A stretch of 42,083 nt of DNA from JAQIBY01 sp046546095 (GCA_046546095.1 JBKGYK010000019.1:1-42083); one strand, 5' to 3'. Counted from the stretch's first letter, positions 17,819-26,163 are shown. Notes: generated by a model from the letters alone, not told the origin. Numbers and translations are program-made.

Positions 17819-19084
17819 TTATGAGATTCTGATTGTTTGTTTCCTGTCAGGTCCGACAGAAACAATGCTTACAGGTATACCGGTTTCCTTCTCAATATAG
17901 GCAATGTATGCCTGTAATTTCTCAGGCATGTCTTTCTTATTTGTAATGCCCTCCAGTGATTGCCTCCAGCCCTTGATTGTGGTGTAAACAGGTTTTGCAT
18001 CCTCATTCAGATCGAATGGGAATTCTGTGGTTTCACCTTCCTGTGTGCGATATGCTGTAGCAATTTTTATCTCATCAAAATCATCCAGAACATCCGCTTT
18101 GGTCATGATAAGTTGGGTAACTCCATTGAGCATGATGCTGTATTTAAGTGCCACCATATCAAGCCAGCCACAACGACGCGGTCTGCCTGTAGTGGAACCA
18201 TATTCATGGCCTTCATCCCTGAGTTTTTGTCCGTCATCATCAAAAAGCTCCGTAGGGAAGGGGCCACTGCCTACGCGTGTGCAATAAGCCTTGAAGATGC
18301 CATACACCTCACCGACTTTGTGAGGAGCTATTCCCAGACCGGTAGAGACACCGGCACAAACCGTATTTGAAGATGTGACAAAGGGAAATGAACCGTAATC
18401 TATATCAAGCAAAGTGCCTTGTGCACCTTCAGCAAGTACAGCTTCACCGGCGTTGAGGGCATTGTTGACAAAATATTCAGTGTTGATGATTTGTAATTCC
18501 CTGAGATAATTGATCGCTGCATCAAATTCTGCTTCAGCCTCCGCAGTAATTTCCTCACCGTGGTAAGCATCCAGCAGTGTTTTGTGATGCTTGATAATGC
18601 TATCGTAGCGGGTCTGGTATGCTTTGGTCAGGATGTCACCTACGCGTAAACCACAGCGGGACGTCTTATCAGTATAGGCCGGGCCGATGCCTTTGAGGGT
18701 GCTGCCGATTTTGGATTTTCCTTTGTGTGCCTCATAAGCTGCATCCAGCAGACGATGCGAGGGTAAAACCAAACTTGCTTTATCGGAAATCAGTAAGTGC
18801 GATTTGACATCCACACCCAGAGATTCCGCTTCGGCAATCTCCTGTTTCAGCAAAATCGGATCAATCACAACACCATTGCCGATAATATTCATCTTGTCAG
18901 GATGAAATATACCACTTGGAATGGTGTGTAAAACATGCTTTATGTTGTTGAACTCCAGGCTGTGGCCGGCATTTGGACCGCCCTGAAACCTGGCAATATG
19001 ATTGTATTCCGGAGTGAGAACATCCACAATTTTCCCTTTGCCTTCGTCACCCCACTGAAGGCCTAACAATACATCTGCTTTCAT
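17819..19084 (-). CDS. purA: Adenylosuccinate synthetase
   Basis: 421 residues, full length. The enzyme joins IMP and aspartate using GTP, giving adenylosuccinate, the first committed step to AMP. The glycine-rich GTP loop with the catalytic aspartate is WGDEGKGK (D13), and the catalytic histidine lies in NAGHSLEF (H41). Other signatures are SKIGSTLKGIGPAYTDK, AEGAQGTLLDIDYGSFP and GYGTTTGRPRRCGWLD-like sequence (YGSTTGRPRRCGWLD). The gene follows the Fur-family regulator by 30 bp on the same strand. This fur-purA order is, to my knowledge, common in Bacteroidota. The start ATG fits the family's N-terminus. Confidence 0.98.
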   Translation of the reverse strand: MKADVLLGLQWGDEGKGKIVDVLTPEYNHIARFQGGPNAGHSLEFNNIKHVLHTIPSGIFHPDKMNIIGNGVVIDPILLKQEIAEAESLGVDVKSHLLISDKASLVLPSHRLLDAAYEAHKGKSKIGSTLKGIGPAYTDKTSRCGLRVGDILTKAYQTRYDSIIKHHKTLLDAYHGEEITAEAEAEFDAAINYLRELQIINTEYFVNNALNAGEAVLAEGAQGTLLDIDYGSFPFVTSSNTVCAGVSTGLGIAPHKVGEVYGIFKAYCTRVGSGPFPTELFDDDGQKLRDEGHEYGSTTGRPRRCGWLDMVALKYSIMLNGVTQLIMTKADVLDDFDEIKIATAYRTQEGETTEFPFDLNEDAKPVYTTIKGWRQSLEGITNKKDMPEKLQAYIAYIEKETGIPVSIVSVGPDRKQTIRIS

Positions 19085-19114
19085 CTTTACTATTTTAATT
19101 ACCGGTGATGCCGG

Positions 19115-19576
19115 CTAATTTTCTTTATCAGCTTCTTTCCTGCAATCTGAGCAGAGACCATAAAAATACAGAGAATGATACGAAACTGCAAAATCATTTT
19201 TGCGGCTAATCTCATCCTGAATTTCATTGACCCGCGTATCACAAAACTCTATCACCTTGCCGCATTTTGTGCAGATCAGGTGATCATGCTCTTTACAGTC
19301 GTAAGCCTTTTCGTAGGACGAAATGTTTTGTCCGAATTGATGCTTTATTACAAGCCTGGCTTCCAGAAGTAAATCTATTGTATTGTACAGAGTGGCGCGG
19401 CTCACCCGGTAATTCTTGTTCTTCATTTTGATATAAAGTGTCTCTATCTCAAAATGACCCTCGCTTGCATATATCTCATCCAAAATGGCAAAACGCTCCG
19501 GTGTCTTGCGATGGCCGGTTTTTTCAAGGTATTCTGAAAATACCTTCTTTACATGTTCTGATTGACTCATTGCCAT
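19115..19576 (-). CDS. Fur-family metal-dependent transcriptional regulator
   Basis: 153 residues. The winged-helix domain covers residues about 1-90, with the recognition-helix segment YRVSRATLYNTIDLL. The dimerisation domain has HDHLICTKCGKVIEF (H97, H99, C102, C105) and YGLCSDCR (C142, C145), giving the two CxxC pairs of the structural zinc site. H41 in SEGHFEIETLY is at the position of a regulatory-site ligand in the family. Members sense iron, zinc, manganese or peroxide (Fur, Zur, PerR); the sequence does not settle which. Two ATG codons at 19576 and 19570 are both possible starts. It heads a likely operon with purA and the secreted protein. I found no convincing operator in its upstream gap. 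Confidence 0.93.
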   Translation of the reverse strand: MAMSQSEHVKKVFSEYLEKTGHRKTPERFAILDEIYASEGHFEIETLYIKMKNKNYRVSRATLYNTIDLLLEARLVIKHQFGQNISSYEKAYDCKEHDHLICTKCGKVIEFCDTRVNEIQDEISRKNDFAVSYHSLYFYGLCSDCRKEADKEN

Positions 19577-19877
19577 ATGTTCTAATTTTGAATAAAATTA
19601 AATAAAAATAATAAACTGGCAATGTGTTTGATGATTTTTTTTCCTTTTCATATCATGCTCCCGGATGATTTTTGTGATGATGAGTTGTAGTGTCCAAATA
19701 GTCAGTAGCTTGCCTGAAGGGTGGCATGAATATGATTTGTAGCATAAAAGCCTGATGTGTAAATCAATGAACTTTGCTAATTTTGTGCCTCATACAACAT
19801 GCCCTTTATCTTTGTTGTTGTAATAAGATATGAATGAAACAAAATTAATAATAATCAGCATAAAATAAATAATTCAA
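19577..19877. other. Divergent intergenic region between fur and hutH
   Basis: These 301 bp hold the hutH promoter (19782-19814). The part next to fur (19577-19640) is strongly AT-rich but shows no clear TAnnTTTG promoter or Fur-type palindrome. I see no open reading frame or RNA gene in it. Confidence 0.6.
19782..19814 (+). promoter_or_regulatory. Bacteroidota-type promoter for the lyase operon
   Basis: TTTG (19782-19785), 21 bp, then TATCTTTG (19807-19814) match the consensus exactly. The leader to ATG 19878 would be about 57 nt. Confidence 0.72.
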
Positions 19878-21407
19878 ATGAAGATACACGAAATTACACC
19901 TGATGCTTTATCGCTTACTGTTATTCAGGAAATCCTGAACGATAAAGCTGAAATCAGAATCAGTCAGAAATCCATTGATGCCATGGCAAAATGCCGGCAG
20001 TATCTGGATGAAAAAATGGAAAAGCAGGATAAACCTGTATATGGAATAAATACCGGATTTGGTTCTTTATGCAATGTTTCGGTTTCAAGGGAGGATTTGT
20101 CAAAGCTACAGGAAAACCTTGTGAAATCTCACGCCTGTGGTACGGGAGATGAGGTGGAACCTGAGATAGTGCGTTTGATGATGTTGCTGAAAATGCATGC
20201 ACTCAGCATTGGTAATTCCGGAGTATTTCCGGAAACCGTTGAGATGCTGGCAAAACTTTACAATAGAGATATCATTCCTGTGATTTATGAGCTTGGTTCA
20301 CTTGGTGCTTCCGGTGATCTTGCACCCCTGGCGCATATGGTGTTGCCAATGCTGGGGCTTGGGCAGGTAAATCACAAAGGAGAAAGAAAAGATGCCCTTG
20401 CTGCTCTCAGGGAAGAAGGACTCAAACCTATCACCCTTGCTGCCAAAGAAGGACTGGCATTTCTTAACGGGACACAGTTTATGGCTGCACATGGTGTCCA
20501 GACTCTGTTGAAAGCACAAAAGCTGTCCGAACTGGCAAACATTATTTCGGCCATTTCCCTGGAGGCTTTTGATGGAAGCCTGGCACCCTTTTATGCCGGA
20601 TTGCACAGCCTGCGACCTCACAGCGGACAAATTGAAACAGCAAAATACATTCGGGAACTTCTTAACGATTCTGAAATGATCGGCGATTCAAAGTCTCATG
20701 TTCAGGATCCGTATTCTTTCAGATGTATTCCTCAGGTTCACGGTGCCAGCATGGATGCCCTCAGGCATGTCAAATCTGTTTTGCTGACAGAAATCAATGC
20801 TGTTACTGATAATCCCACAATCTTTCCCGATGATGATGCCATCATATCCGGAGGCAATTTTCACGGCCAGCCACTCGCCCTGGCTTTTGATTATTTTTCC
20901 ATGGCTTTGGCTGAATTGGGAAATATATCGGAAAGACGTGCATATCAATTGCTTTCCGGAAAAAGAGGCCTGCCGCCTTTCCTGGTAGCTAATCCCGGGC
21001 TCAATTCTGGTTTTATGATTCCACAATATACTGCCGCATCAATCGTAAATCAAAATAAACAGTTATCCATGCCTTGTTCTGTTGATTCCATTGAATCATC
21101 ACAGGGACAGGAGGATCATGTGAGTATGGGGGCAAATTCGGCAACCAAGATGTATAAAATTGTAAACAACCTGGAGCGTGTGCTGGCCATTGAATTGTTC
21201 ATTGCTGCCCAGGCTTTTGATTTCAGGAAACCCAAAAAATCTTCACCTTTTATTGAAAGTTTTGTGTCAAATTACAGAAAAAAGGTTAATTTTATTGAAA
21301 ATGATAAAGTTATGTATGATGATATTGATGCTTCTGTCAAGTTTTTGCAGAAGATCGATCTGAATGCAATGAGAAATCAAACCAATAATTCATCTCTTAA
21401 AATGTAA
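19878..21407 (+). CDS. hutH: Histidine ammonia-lyase
   Basis: 509 residues, full length for the MIO lyase family. The self-made MIO electrophile comes from A144-S145-G146 in GSLGASGDLAPLAHM. The catalytic tyrosine lies in YGINTGFGSL (Y55). The SH pair (S84-H85) in LVKSHACGTG is the histidine-selective signature. QDPYSFRCIPQVHGA and QEDHVSMG (E412) match the remaining active-site segments of histidine ammonia-lyases. The enzyme turns L-histidine into urocanate and ammonia in the cytoplasm. The other hut genes (urocanase, imidazolonepropionase, formiminoglutamate hydrolysis) are not in this window. It is followed after 3 bp by a second MIO lyase and is driven by a consensus promoter. Confidence 0.93.
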   Translation: MKIHEITPDALSLTVIQEILNDKAEIRISQKSIDAMAKCRQYLDEKMEKQDKPVYGINTGFGSLCNVSVSREDLSKLQENLVKSHACGTGDEVEPEIVRLMMLLKMHALSIGNSGVFPETVEMLAKLYNRDIIPVIYELGSLGASGDLAPLAHMVLPMLGLGQVNHKGERKDALAALREEGLKPITLAAKEGLAFLNGTQFMAAHGVQTLLKAQKLSELANIISAISLEAFDGSLAPFYAGLHSLRPHSGQIETAKYIRELLNDSEMIGDSKSHVQDPYSFRCIPQVHGASMDALRHVKSVLLTEINAVTDNPTIFPDDDAIISGGNFHGQPLALAFDYFSMALAELGNISERRAYQLLSGKRGLPPFLVANPGLNSGFMIPQYTAASIVNQNKQLSMPCSVDSIESSQGQEDHVSMGANSATKMYKIVNNLERVLAIELFIAAQAFDFRKPKKSSPFIESFVSNYRKKVNFIENDKVMYDDIDASVKFLQKIDLNAMRNQTNNSSLKM

Positions 21408-21410
21408 TTT

Positions 21411-22943
21411 ATGGACACACTAGTTATCAAAGGCAGCGGACTCACAATACAGGATGTGGTCAATGTTGCCCGTCACGGCCAAAAGGTTGAGTTGCATCCC
21501 GATGCAGCCAAACGCATTAATGTTTGTCGTGCCATGCTTGAAAAAAAGGTAGAGGCCAAAGAAATCATGTATGGTGTCAATACCGGAATCGGTGAATTTT
21601 CTGAGGTTGTACTGGAAGATGATCAAATTCAGGATTTCCAGAAATACCTGATCTATAATCATGCTGCCGGTATCGGCGACCCTGCTCCTCTGGAATATGT
21701 CAGAGGGGCCATGCTGGGCAGAATCAATGTTCATGCCCACGGTAATTCCGGTAACAGGCTGGCGATAACCCAAACCCTGATTGAAATGCTCAACAGGGGA
21801 GTAACTCCTTTTGTGTGTCAGAAAGGTTCTGTCGGGGCAAGTGGTGATCTTGCTCCCATGTCGCAGATTGCACTCCTGATGATTGGTGAAGGAAAAGCAT
21901 ATTACAAAGGTGAGCTGATGTCTGGTAAGGAGGCCATGGATAAAGCCGGCATTCCCGTACCCGGACTTGAAGCACGGGACGGCCTGGCAACCATCAACGG
22001 ATCAAATGTGCTGACAGCAATGAGTGCCATCTGGCTGGTGGATGCAAACAACTGGTTAAAACAGGCCGAAATTGCTGCCGCCATGTCCCTGGAAGCACTG
22101 AAAGCCAATATGAAACCATATACCAGGCTTCTCCACGAAGTCAGAGGCTTTAAAGGTGCGGTAAGAAGTGCTGAAGCCATCAATAAATGTGTGGCCGGAG
22201 GTGATCTGAAAGAAGGCAGGGTGAAATGCAAAGTGCAGGATGCCTATTCAATGCGATCAACCCCACAGGTGGTGGGAAGTGCCCATGATGCACTTGAGTA
22301 TGCCCGTTCACAGGTCGAAATCGAACTCAATGGAGTGGGTGATAATCCAATTTTCTTCCCCGATAAAGAACTTCAGATTTCCGGTGCCAACTTCCAGGGC
22401 ACTCCGGTTGCTGTGCCAATGGATATGGCTGGTGCTGCAATTACCATGGTGAGTGTGATGTCCGAACGCAGAATGAACAGACTCAATAATCCTGCCCTCA
22501 GTGTCGGACTACCGGCTTTTCTTACCAAAGGAGCAGGAATGTTCTCCGGCCTCATGCTGAGCCAATATACCGCAGATATGCAAATTGTGGAACAGCGCAT
22601 CCTTTCTGCACCGGCATCCATTCAGTCTATTCCTGCCGCGGCTGATCAGGAGGATTTTGTCTCCATGGGAATGAATACCGCCATAAAAAATTTCCAGATT
22701 CTCGACAACGCCTATGGCGTGCTCGGCATTGAATTTATGGCTGCAGCGCAGGCGCTTGACTTCAGAAAAGAAGAATACAGCTTTGGTAAAGGTGTACAAA
22801 AAGCATGGGAAGTGGTGCGAAGACATGTTAAATTCCTCGATATTGATCGCCCCTTGTATCCCGACCACACAAACATGCAGAAACTGGTGAAAAGCTGCGA
22901 AATTTTGCATGAGGTGGAAAATACCGTAGGTTCACTTGAATAA
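21411..22943 (+). CDS. Second MIO-type aromatic amino acid (histidine-like) ammonia-lyase
   Basis: 510 residues, starting 3 bp after the hutH stop, so certainly cotranscribed. The MIO triad is A143-S144-G145 in GSVGASGDLAPMSQIA, with the catalytic tyrosine in YGVNTGIGEF (Y54). QDAYSMRSTPQVVGSA and QEDFVSMGMNTA (E414) are retained. The substrate-selectivity position reads N83-H84 (IYNHAAGIG) instead of the S-H of histidine lyases, the H-L of Rhodobacter-type tyrosine lyase or the F-L of phenylalanine lyases. The retained glutamate is histidine-lyase-like; tyrosine and phenylalanine lyases tend to have glutamine here. The protein is clearly divergent from its neighbour, so it is not a recent duplicate. 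A substrate related to histidine is possible; lyase versus aminomutase activity cannot be decided. Confidence 0.88.
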   Translation: MDTLVIKGSGLTIQDVVNVARHGQKVELHPDAAKRINVCRAMLEKKVEAKEIMYGVNTGIGEFSEVVLEDDQIQDFQKYLIYNHAAGIGDPAPLEYVRGAMLGRINVHAHGNSGNRLAITQTLIEMLNRGVTPFVCQKGSVGASGDLAPMSQIALLMIGEGKAYYKGELMSGKEAMDKAGIPVPGLEARDGLATINGSNVLTAMSAIWLVDANNWLKQAEIAAAMSLEALKANMKPYTRLLHEVRGFKGAVRSAEAINKCVAGGDLKEGRVKCKVQDAYSMRSTPQVVGSAHDALEYARSQVEIELNGVGDNPIFFPDKELQISGANFQGTPVAVPMDMAGAAITMVSVMSERRMNRLNNPALSVGLPAFLTKGAGMFSGLMLSQYTADMQIVEQRILSAPASIQSIPAAADQEDFVSMGMNTAIKNFQILDNAYGVLGIEFMAAAQALDFRKEEYSFGKGVQKAWEVVRRHVKFLDIDRPLYPDHTNMQKLVKSCEILHEVENTVGSLE

Positions 22944-22971
22944 AATCCAACAGATATCGATTTAACTTTAC

Positions 22972-23010
22972 AGCCGGAATGTACATTTGTGTGCTTCCGG
23001 CTTTGTTTTG
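22972..23010 (+). terminator. Intrinsic terminator after the lyase operon
   Basis: AGCCGGAA (22972-22979) pairs with TTCCGGCT (22995-23002) around a 15-base loop, followed by TTGTTTTG. The T-run is interrupted, so efficiency is uncertain. Confidence 0.7.
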
Positions 23011-23200
23011 CTCCGGTTTATTATGCCATCGCCGTTAAGTATGACAGAATCGCTATTGCCGTCTGCTTTATGCGATCATCTGACAGACCTGGGTTTTGTA
23101 TGACTGATATTGCGTGGGATTATGCTGATAACAGATTTTTATTTTGATAAAAAGAGTAAAAATCGTTTCTTTGTGTGTATCTAACATATTCCATTGCATA

Positions 23201-23683
23201 GTGGTAAGAAAGTACGGCAAACAATGTGCAGATTTTCTGAAAAGGCATCTTCAGAAAAAATTTAATATTAAAATGGGTAGCCTTGCAGGTATAATCACCG
23301 GGTCTATCGTTTTTTATATCAATTATGATTTTGGAATGGCTCATGCCCTGTTTGCTTTTTTCAAACAGTTTCTCTTTAACTTTTTCATGGCTTCATACAA
23401 TACAAAACTGATAGAACGAATTGTATATGGCATAAAATCAAGTTGGGGGGCTGTTATTGTCGGTGGGATTATCCCTACAATCATTGCCACAAGTGTGGTT
23501 TTTTCTGTTCACTGGGCAGGGCATACACCTGAGGCTTGGAAATCATCCTACTGGCAGGCTTTTTTTAATCTGCCCATCTTTACGCTGACAGCCCTGATGT
23601 ATCAAAAAGGGATAGAACGAAAATTCAAATTCCTCAAAATATTTTTTACTACAAAAACCAGTTTCTCAGAATCTGAAAAGTGA
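23201..23683 (+). CDS. Small multi-pass membrane protein of unknown function
   Basis: 160 residues if GTG 23201 is the start. The frame is open from TTG 23144, and the first ATG is 23273. The GTG is preferred because it leaves a short basic amphipathic lead (RKYGKQCADFLKRHLQKKF) before the first hydrophobic helix. I recall similar Bacteroidota proteins with about 20-25 residues there. Helices are visible at SLAGIITGSIVFYINYDFG, ALFAFFKQFLFNFFMASY, GAVIVGGIIPTIIATSVVFS and SYWQAFFNLPIFTLTALMY, giving four membrane passes. The tail is basic and charged. No functional motif is recognised. It stands alone, after the lyase terminator and 107 bp before a T9SS cargo gene. Confidence 0.68.
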   Translation: MVRKYGKQCADFLKRHLQKKFNIKMGSLAGIITGSIVFYINYDFGMAHALFAFFKQFLFNFFMASYNTKLIERIVYGIKSSWGAVIVGGIIPTIIATSVVFSVHWAGHTPEAWKSSYWQAFFNLPIFTLTALMYQKGIERKFKFLKIFFTTKTSFSESEK

Positions 23684-23732
23684 ATTTTTTAGCCGGAATT
23701 TGACTGCATTAATGTGTGAATTGTATATAAAT

Positions 23733-23763
23733 TTTGATAGTGTCCTGAATTTTGTTATCTTGT
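23733..23763 (+). promoter_or_regulatory. Possible promoter for the YD-repeat T9SS gene
   Basis: TTTG (23733-23736), 19 bp, then TATCTTGT (23756-23763) resemble the consensus imperfectly in the -7 box. The ATG is 23791. Confidence 0.35.
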
Positions 23764-23790
23764 GTATGACTACATCCTAAATCCAAAACC

Positions 23791-24954
23791 ATGAAAAAAT
23801 TTTGTTTCTCTGTCATTTTGATTCTGTTCTTTCTGGGAGCCGAAAGCCAAACTCATTATCAACTGGATAGCCTTGTAATATCAGGACTGTCCAAAACAGT
23901 ATATTCTTACGATGAGCAAAACCGTTTGCAGCAAAGCCTGAATTACAACGTGAATTTTTCAACATCCGAAATGGAACCCGGCACCCGAACTACATATACA
24001 TACAACATTTCCGGACAGCTTGAAGAGGAAATTGAAGAGAACTGGGATGCTGACTCTGCAGTGTGGAAATACAATCAGAAGACTACCCATTTCTGGAACA
24101 ATGGGCAGGAAATGGCCCGTATTGAATTTGATCATGATGGTGAGTGGCAACGCACTGACAGCATGTGCTTTGTATATAATGCATCTGATCATATGGTGAG
24201 CGATACATCTTACTTCTACGATGGAATTAACTGGATTTACAGCAATTATACCGAATACATTCGTTTCCCTTCCGGACATCCGCAGTTTGACAGTATATTT
24301 CATTACTATCCGGGCTCCGGTTTGTGGGCAAAGCAAAGAGTGGTACATTACTTTTACAGTGATGAATTGCTTACCTCACAGCTTGATTTAAGCTGGGATT
24401 CTGACCTTATGGAATGGAACAGAACTGACAGTGTTTCATTTCAGTATGATGAGTATGATTATCTCACCCAAACTGTAACACATGATTATGTTGATTCACT
24501 TACTTCCTGGGAAAACTTTATGAAAACACAGGTATATTATGATTATTCCGTATCTCCATCCCAGATGAATTATCCGCAAAATGGAGACATGGGTATGTTC
24601 CTTAACAGCCCAAAAGTGGACAGTGCCGGGATTTTTTCATGGGAGGATGATGCATGGGGAACTTCACCCTTGCCGGTATATTTTTATTACTCCACATATC
24701 AAAGTATAGAAAACTTGGAAAATGTGGATATTCAACTGTATCCAAATCCGGTTGCCGGAAACTTAATCCTGGATACAGAGTATGCTTTTTCCAGCTATGT
24801 GATCTTTAACTCCGCCGGCACCTGTGTGCAATCCGGAAAACTTGTTGATGGCCGGAATCAGATTGATTGTTCCCGCCTGCCAAAAGGAAACTATATTATC
24901 CGCTTAAGCGATAAAATGAACAAGATGCTTAGCCGGCCTGTCATTAAAATGTAA
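23791..24954 (+). CDS. Secreted protein with YD-like repeats and T9SS type A sorting domain
   Basis: 387 residues from ATG 23791. A signal peptide (MKKFCFSVILILFFLGAESQ) is followed by about seven repeats of 30-40 residues with the pattern Y-x-Y-D/N...L...W, for example VYSYDEQNRLQQSLNY, TYTYNISGQLEEEIEENW, CFVYNASDHMVSDT and SFQYDEYDYLTQTVTHDY. These resemble degenerate YD/RHS-type repeats or their Bacteroidota relatives. The last 75 residues (DIQLYPNPVAGNLILD to MLSRPVIKM) are a type A sorting domain. The acidic, aromatic-rich body suggests a surface beta-structure. No enzymatic or toxin domain is visible, so the RHS resemblance should not be read as a polymorphic toxin. It is monocistronic, and no clear terminator follows. 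Confidence 0.87.
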   Translation: MKKFCFSVILILFFLGAESQTHYQLDSLVISGLSKTVYSYDEQNRLQQSLNYNVNFSTSEMEPGTRTTYTYNISGQLEEEIEENWDADSAVWKYNQKTTHFWNNGQEMARIEFDHDGEWQRTDSMCFVYNASDHMVSDTSYFYDGINWIYSNYTEYIRFPSGHPQFDSIFHYYPGSGLWAKQRVVHYFYSDELLTSQLDLSWDSDLMEWNRTDSVSFQYDEYDYLTQTVTHDYVDSLTSWENFMKTQVYYDYSVSPSQMNYPQNGDMGMFLNSPKVDSAGIFSWEDDAWGTSPLPVYFYYSTYQSIENLENVDIQLYPNPVAGNLILDTEYAFSSYVIFNSAGTCVQSGKLVDGRNQIDCSRLPKGNYIIRLSDKMNKMLSRPVIKM

Positions 24955-24981
24955 GACTTTATAGCATTTCTGATGGCAGCC

Positions 24982-25013
24982 TTGATTGATTGTTTGATTG
25001 ATTGATTGATTGA
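24982..25013. repeat. TTGA tetranucleotide microsatellite
   Basis: Eight consecutive 4-bp units, seven TTGA and one TTGT (third unit). It lies in non-coding DNA 28 bp after the T9SS cargo gene, so length changes would not shift a reading frame. Confidence 0.9.
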
Positions 25014-25196
25014 CTTGCGTCTGTATTTGTATATCCTGACAACAGACTTTCCCCCATCTTAATCAGGAATGACCTGAAATCCTTGTTTGTATCCATTAAC
25101 TTAAATCCCATGGTTCTACTGCAAATTTTCATGCCTAAGGCAGACAGGTGTGGGTAATGATTGAATGATTAATTTTGAGTGAAAATAACGAATTAG

Positions 25197-25446
25197 AATG
25201 TCAGGGCTAAAGCCCATTCCATTTTTCATGTGCTTATCACCCTGACCCGAAGGCCAGGGGGTTTCCTATCTTTCCACAGGTTAACACTAAACTACAAAAT
25301 TAGTGTTTTTCTGTGCCCTTCTTATTCATTTGCAAACATACGAGGTCAGGGTTAATTACTCGAAGGCATATTCATCTAAAAAAACCCCGTCCTTTAGGGC
25401 GGGGGTTTTTAAGGCGAAAAACACAATGGGCTTTAGCCCTGACATT
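25197..25446. mobile_element. MITE/REP-like palindromic element with 22-bp inverted ends
   Basis: The ends 25197-25218 and 25425-25446 are exact 22-bp inverted copies. Each has the internal palindrome GGGCTAAAGCCC or GGGCTTTAGCCC, and a further symmetrical TTTTTC/GAAAAA block lies just inside. Inside are two more hairpins: CCCTG-A-CC CGAA GG-C-CAGGG (25240-25259) and CCCCGTCC TTTA GGGCGGGG (25385-25404) followed by GTTTTT. The element has no gene of its own. This form fits a non-autonomous element of the kind mobilised by IS200/IS605-like or REP-associated Y1 transposases; that assignment is inference. No target duplication is evident. Confidence 0.72.
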
Positions 25447-25527
25447 ATATTTGATAAAATATTCCACGAATTTGCAGTAGAACCAATCCCATATCGCAGA
25501 AAGTGAAAAAAAATCTTTAGTGAATGA

Positions 25528-25557
25528 ATTGAGTGTCAGACAAATTATGTATATTTG
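25528..25557 (+). promoter_or_regulatory. Candidate promoter for the membrane protein at 25581
   Basis: TATATTTG (25550-25557) matches TAnnTTTG exactly; ATTG (25528-25531), 18 bp upstream, is a partial -33 box. The ATG lies 23 bp downstream, arguing against the in-frame GTG at 25533 inside the promoter. Confidence 0.55.
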
Positions 25558-25580
25558 GGCGAAAACCAAACCAAATTCTT

Positions 25581-26141
25581 ATGAACAACAAATTCACGCA
25601 ATTCATTGCACCGGTATTAAAAACCGTTGATGACGGAAGATTTTTCCGTAAACCAATGTCATGGCTCTATTATTTAATGGCTGTGATTAACCTGCTAATT
25701 CCACTTTTTATCCTGTATCAGGCAATAGACAACAAACTCTTTAGTGGAGGGTTTAAATTTGTCATTGCTTTTATCCTTATTTTCCTCTTCGTCACCGCTG
25801 CTGCCTGGATTGGCTTTCAGATATGGTGGGACAGGAAGGATAAAGTGACCCAAACTTCCGGAGAAAGGGACGAGTTTGTAAGTACACCTGTATTTACACA
25901 CTTCCTGAAAACCTTTGGAGAGTGGCTGGGTAGTTTTTATGCTATCGCCGGTTTTGGTATTGCCCTCATTGGATCTCTCTTTTTGGGTGGAGGATCAATT
26001 CCCGGTCTGGATATGATTGGTGGAGGATGGCCTGCTGTAATCATCAATCCACTGACAGGTTATCTCATCATCGTACTGTTTCGCTTTGTTGCCGAACAGG
26101 CACGGGCACTTGTACAGATAGCCAACAATACAAAAAAATAG
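25581..26141 (+). CDS. Small membrane protein of unknown function
   Basis: 186 residues from ATG 25581. An in-frame GTG at 25533 overlaps the promoter and is rejected. Hydrophobic helices are visible at LYYLMAVINLLIPLFILY, FKFVIAFILIFLFVTAAAW, FYAIAGFGIALIGSLFLGGG and GWPAVIINPLTGYLIIVLF. The N-terminus (NNKFTQFIAPVLKTVDDGRFFRKPMSW) is a soluble amphipathic lead. The first helical half with DDGRFFRKP and the C-terminal RFVAEQARALVQIANNTK look like conserved edges of a Bacteroidota-restricted family, but I cannot name it. It is monocistronic with its own promoter and terminator. Confidence 0.8.
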   Translation: MNNKFTQFIAPVLKTVDDGRFFRKPMSWLYYLMAVINLLIPLFILYQAIDNKLFSGGFKFVIAFILIFLFVTAAAWIGFQIWWDRKDKVTQTSGERDEFVSTPVFTHFLKTFGEWLGSFYAIAGFGIALIGSLFLGGGSIPGLDMIGGGWPAVIINPLTGYLIIVLFRFVAEQARALVQIANNTKK

Positions 26142-26163
26142 TAGCCCGAAAATAACGTATTTT

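Larger units (their letters stand above)
24955..25580. other. Gene-poor region with repeat elements
   Basis: This 626-bp stretch between two plus-strand genes contains a TTGA tetranucleotide tract (24982-25013), an inverted-repeat element (25197-25446) and a promoter (25528-25557). A 67-codon open frame at 25303-25506 crosses the element and is not credited as a gene. The remaining 25014-25196 shows no structure I can name. Confidence 0.75.

Noticed and set aside
19577..19640. Fur or PerR operator next to the fur gene
   Set aside because: The stretch is simply AT-rich; I could not find a 7-1-7 or 15-bp palindrome that stands out.
23791..24954. RHS-type polymorphic toxin
   Set aside because: Repeats are short and degenerate, no RHS core cap or C-terminal toxin exists, and the end is a T9SS sorting domain; no immunity gene follows.
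25303..25506. 67-codon open frame across the inverted-repeat element
   Set aside because: It begins at a non-ATG codon, runs through both hairpins and the right inverted end, and has no recognisable protein features; the element explains the sequence better.
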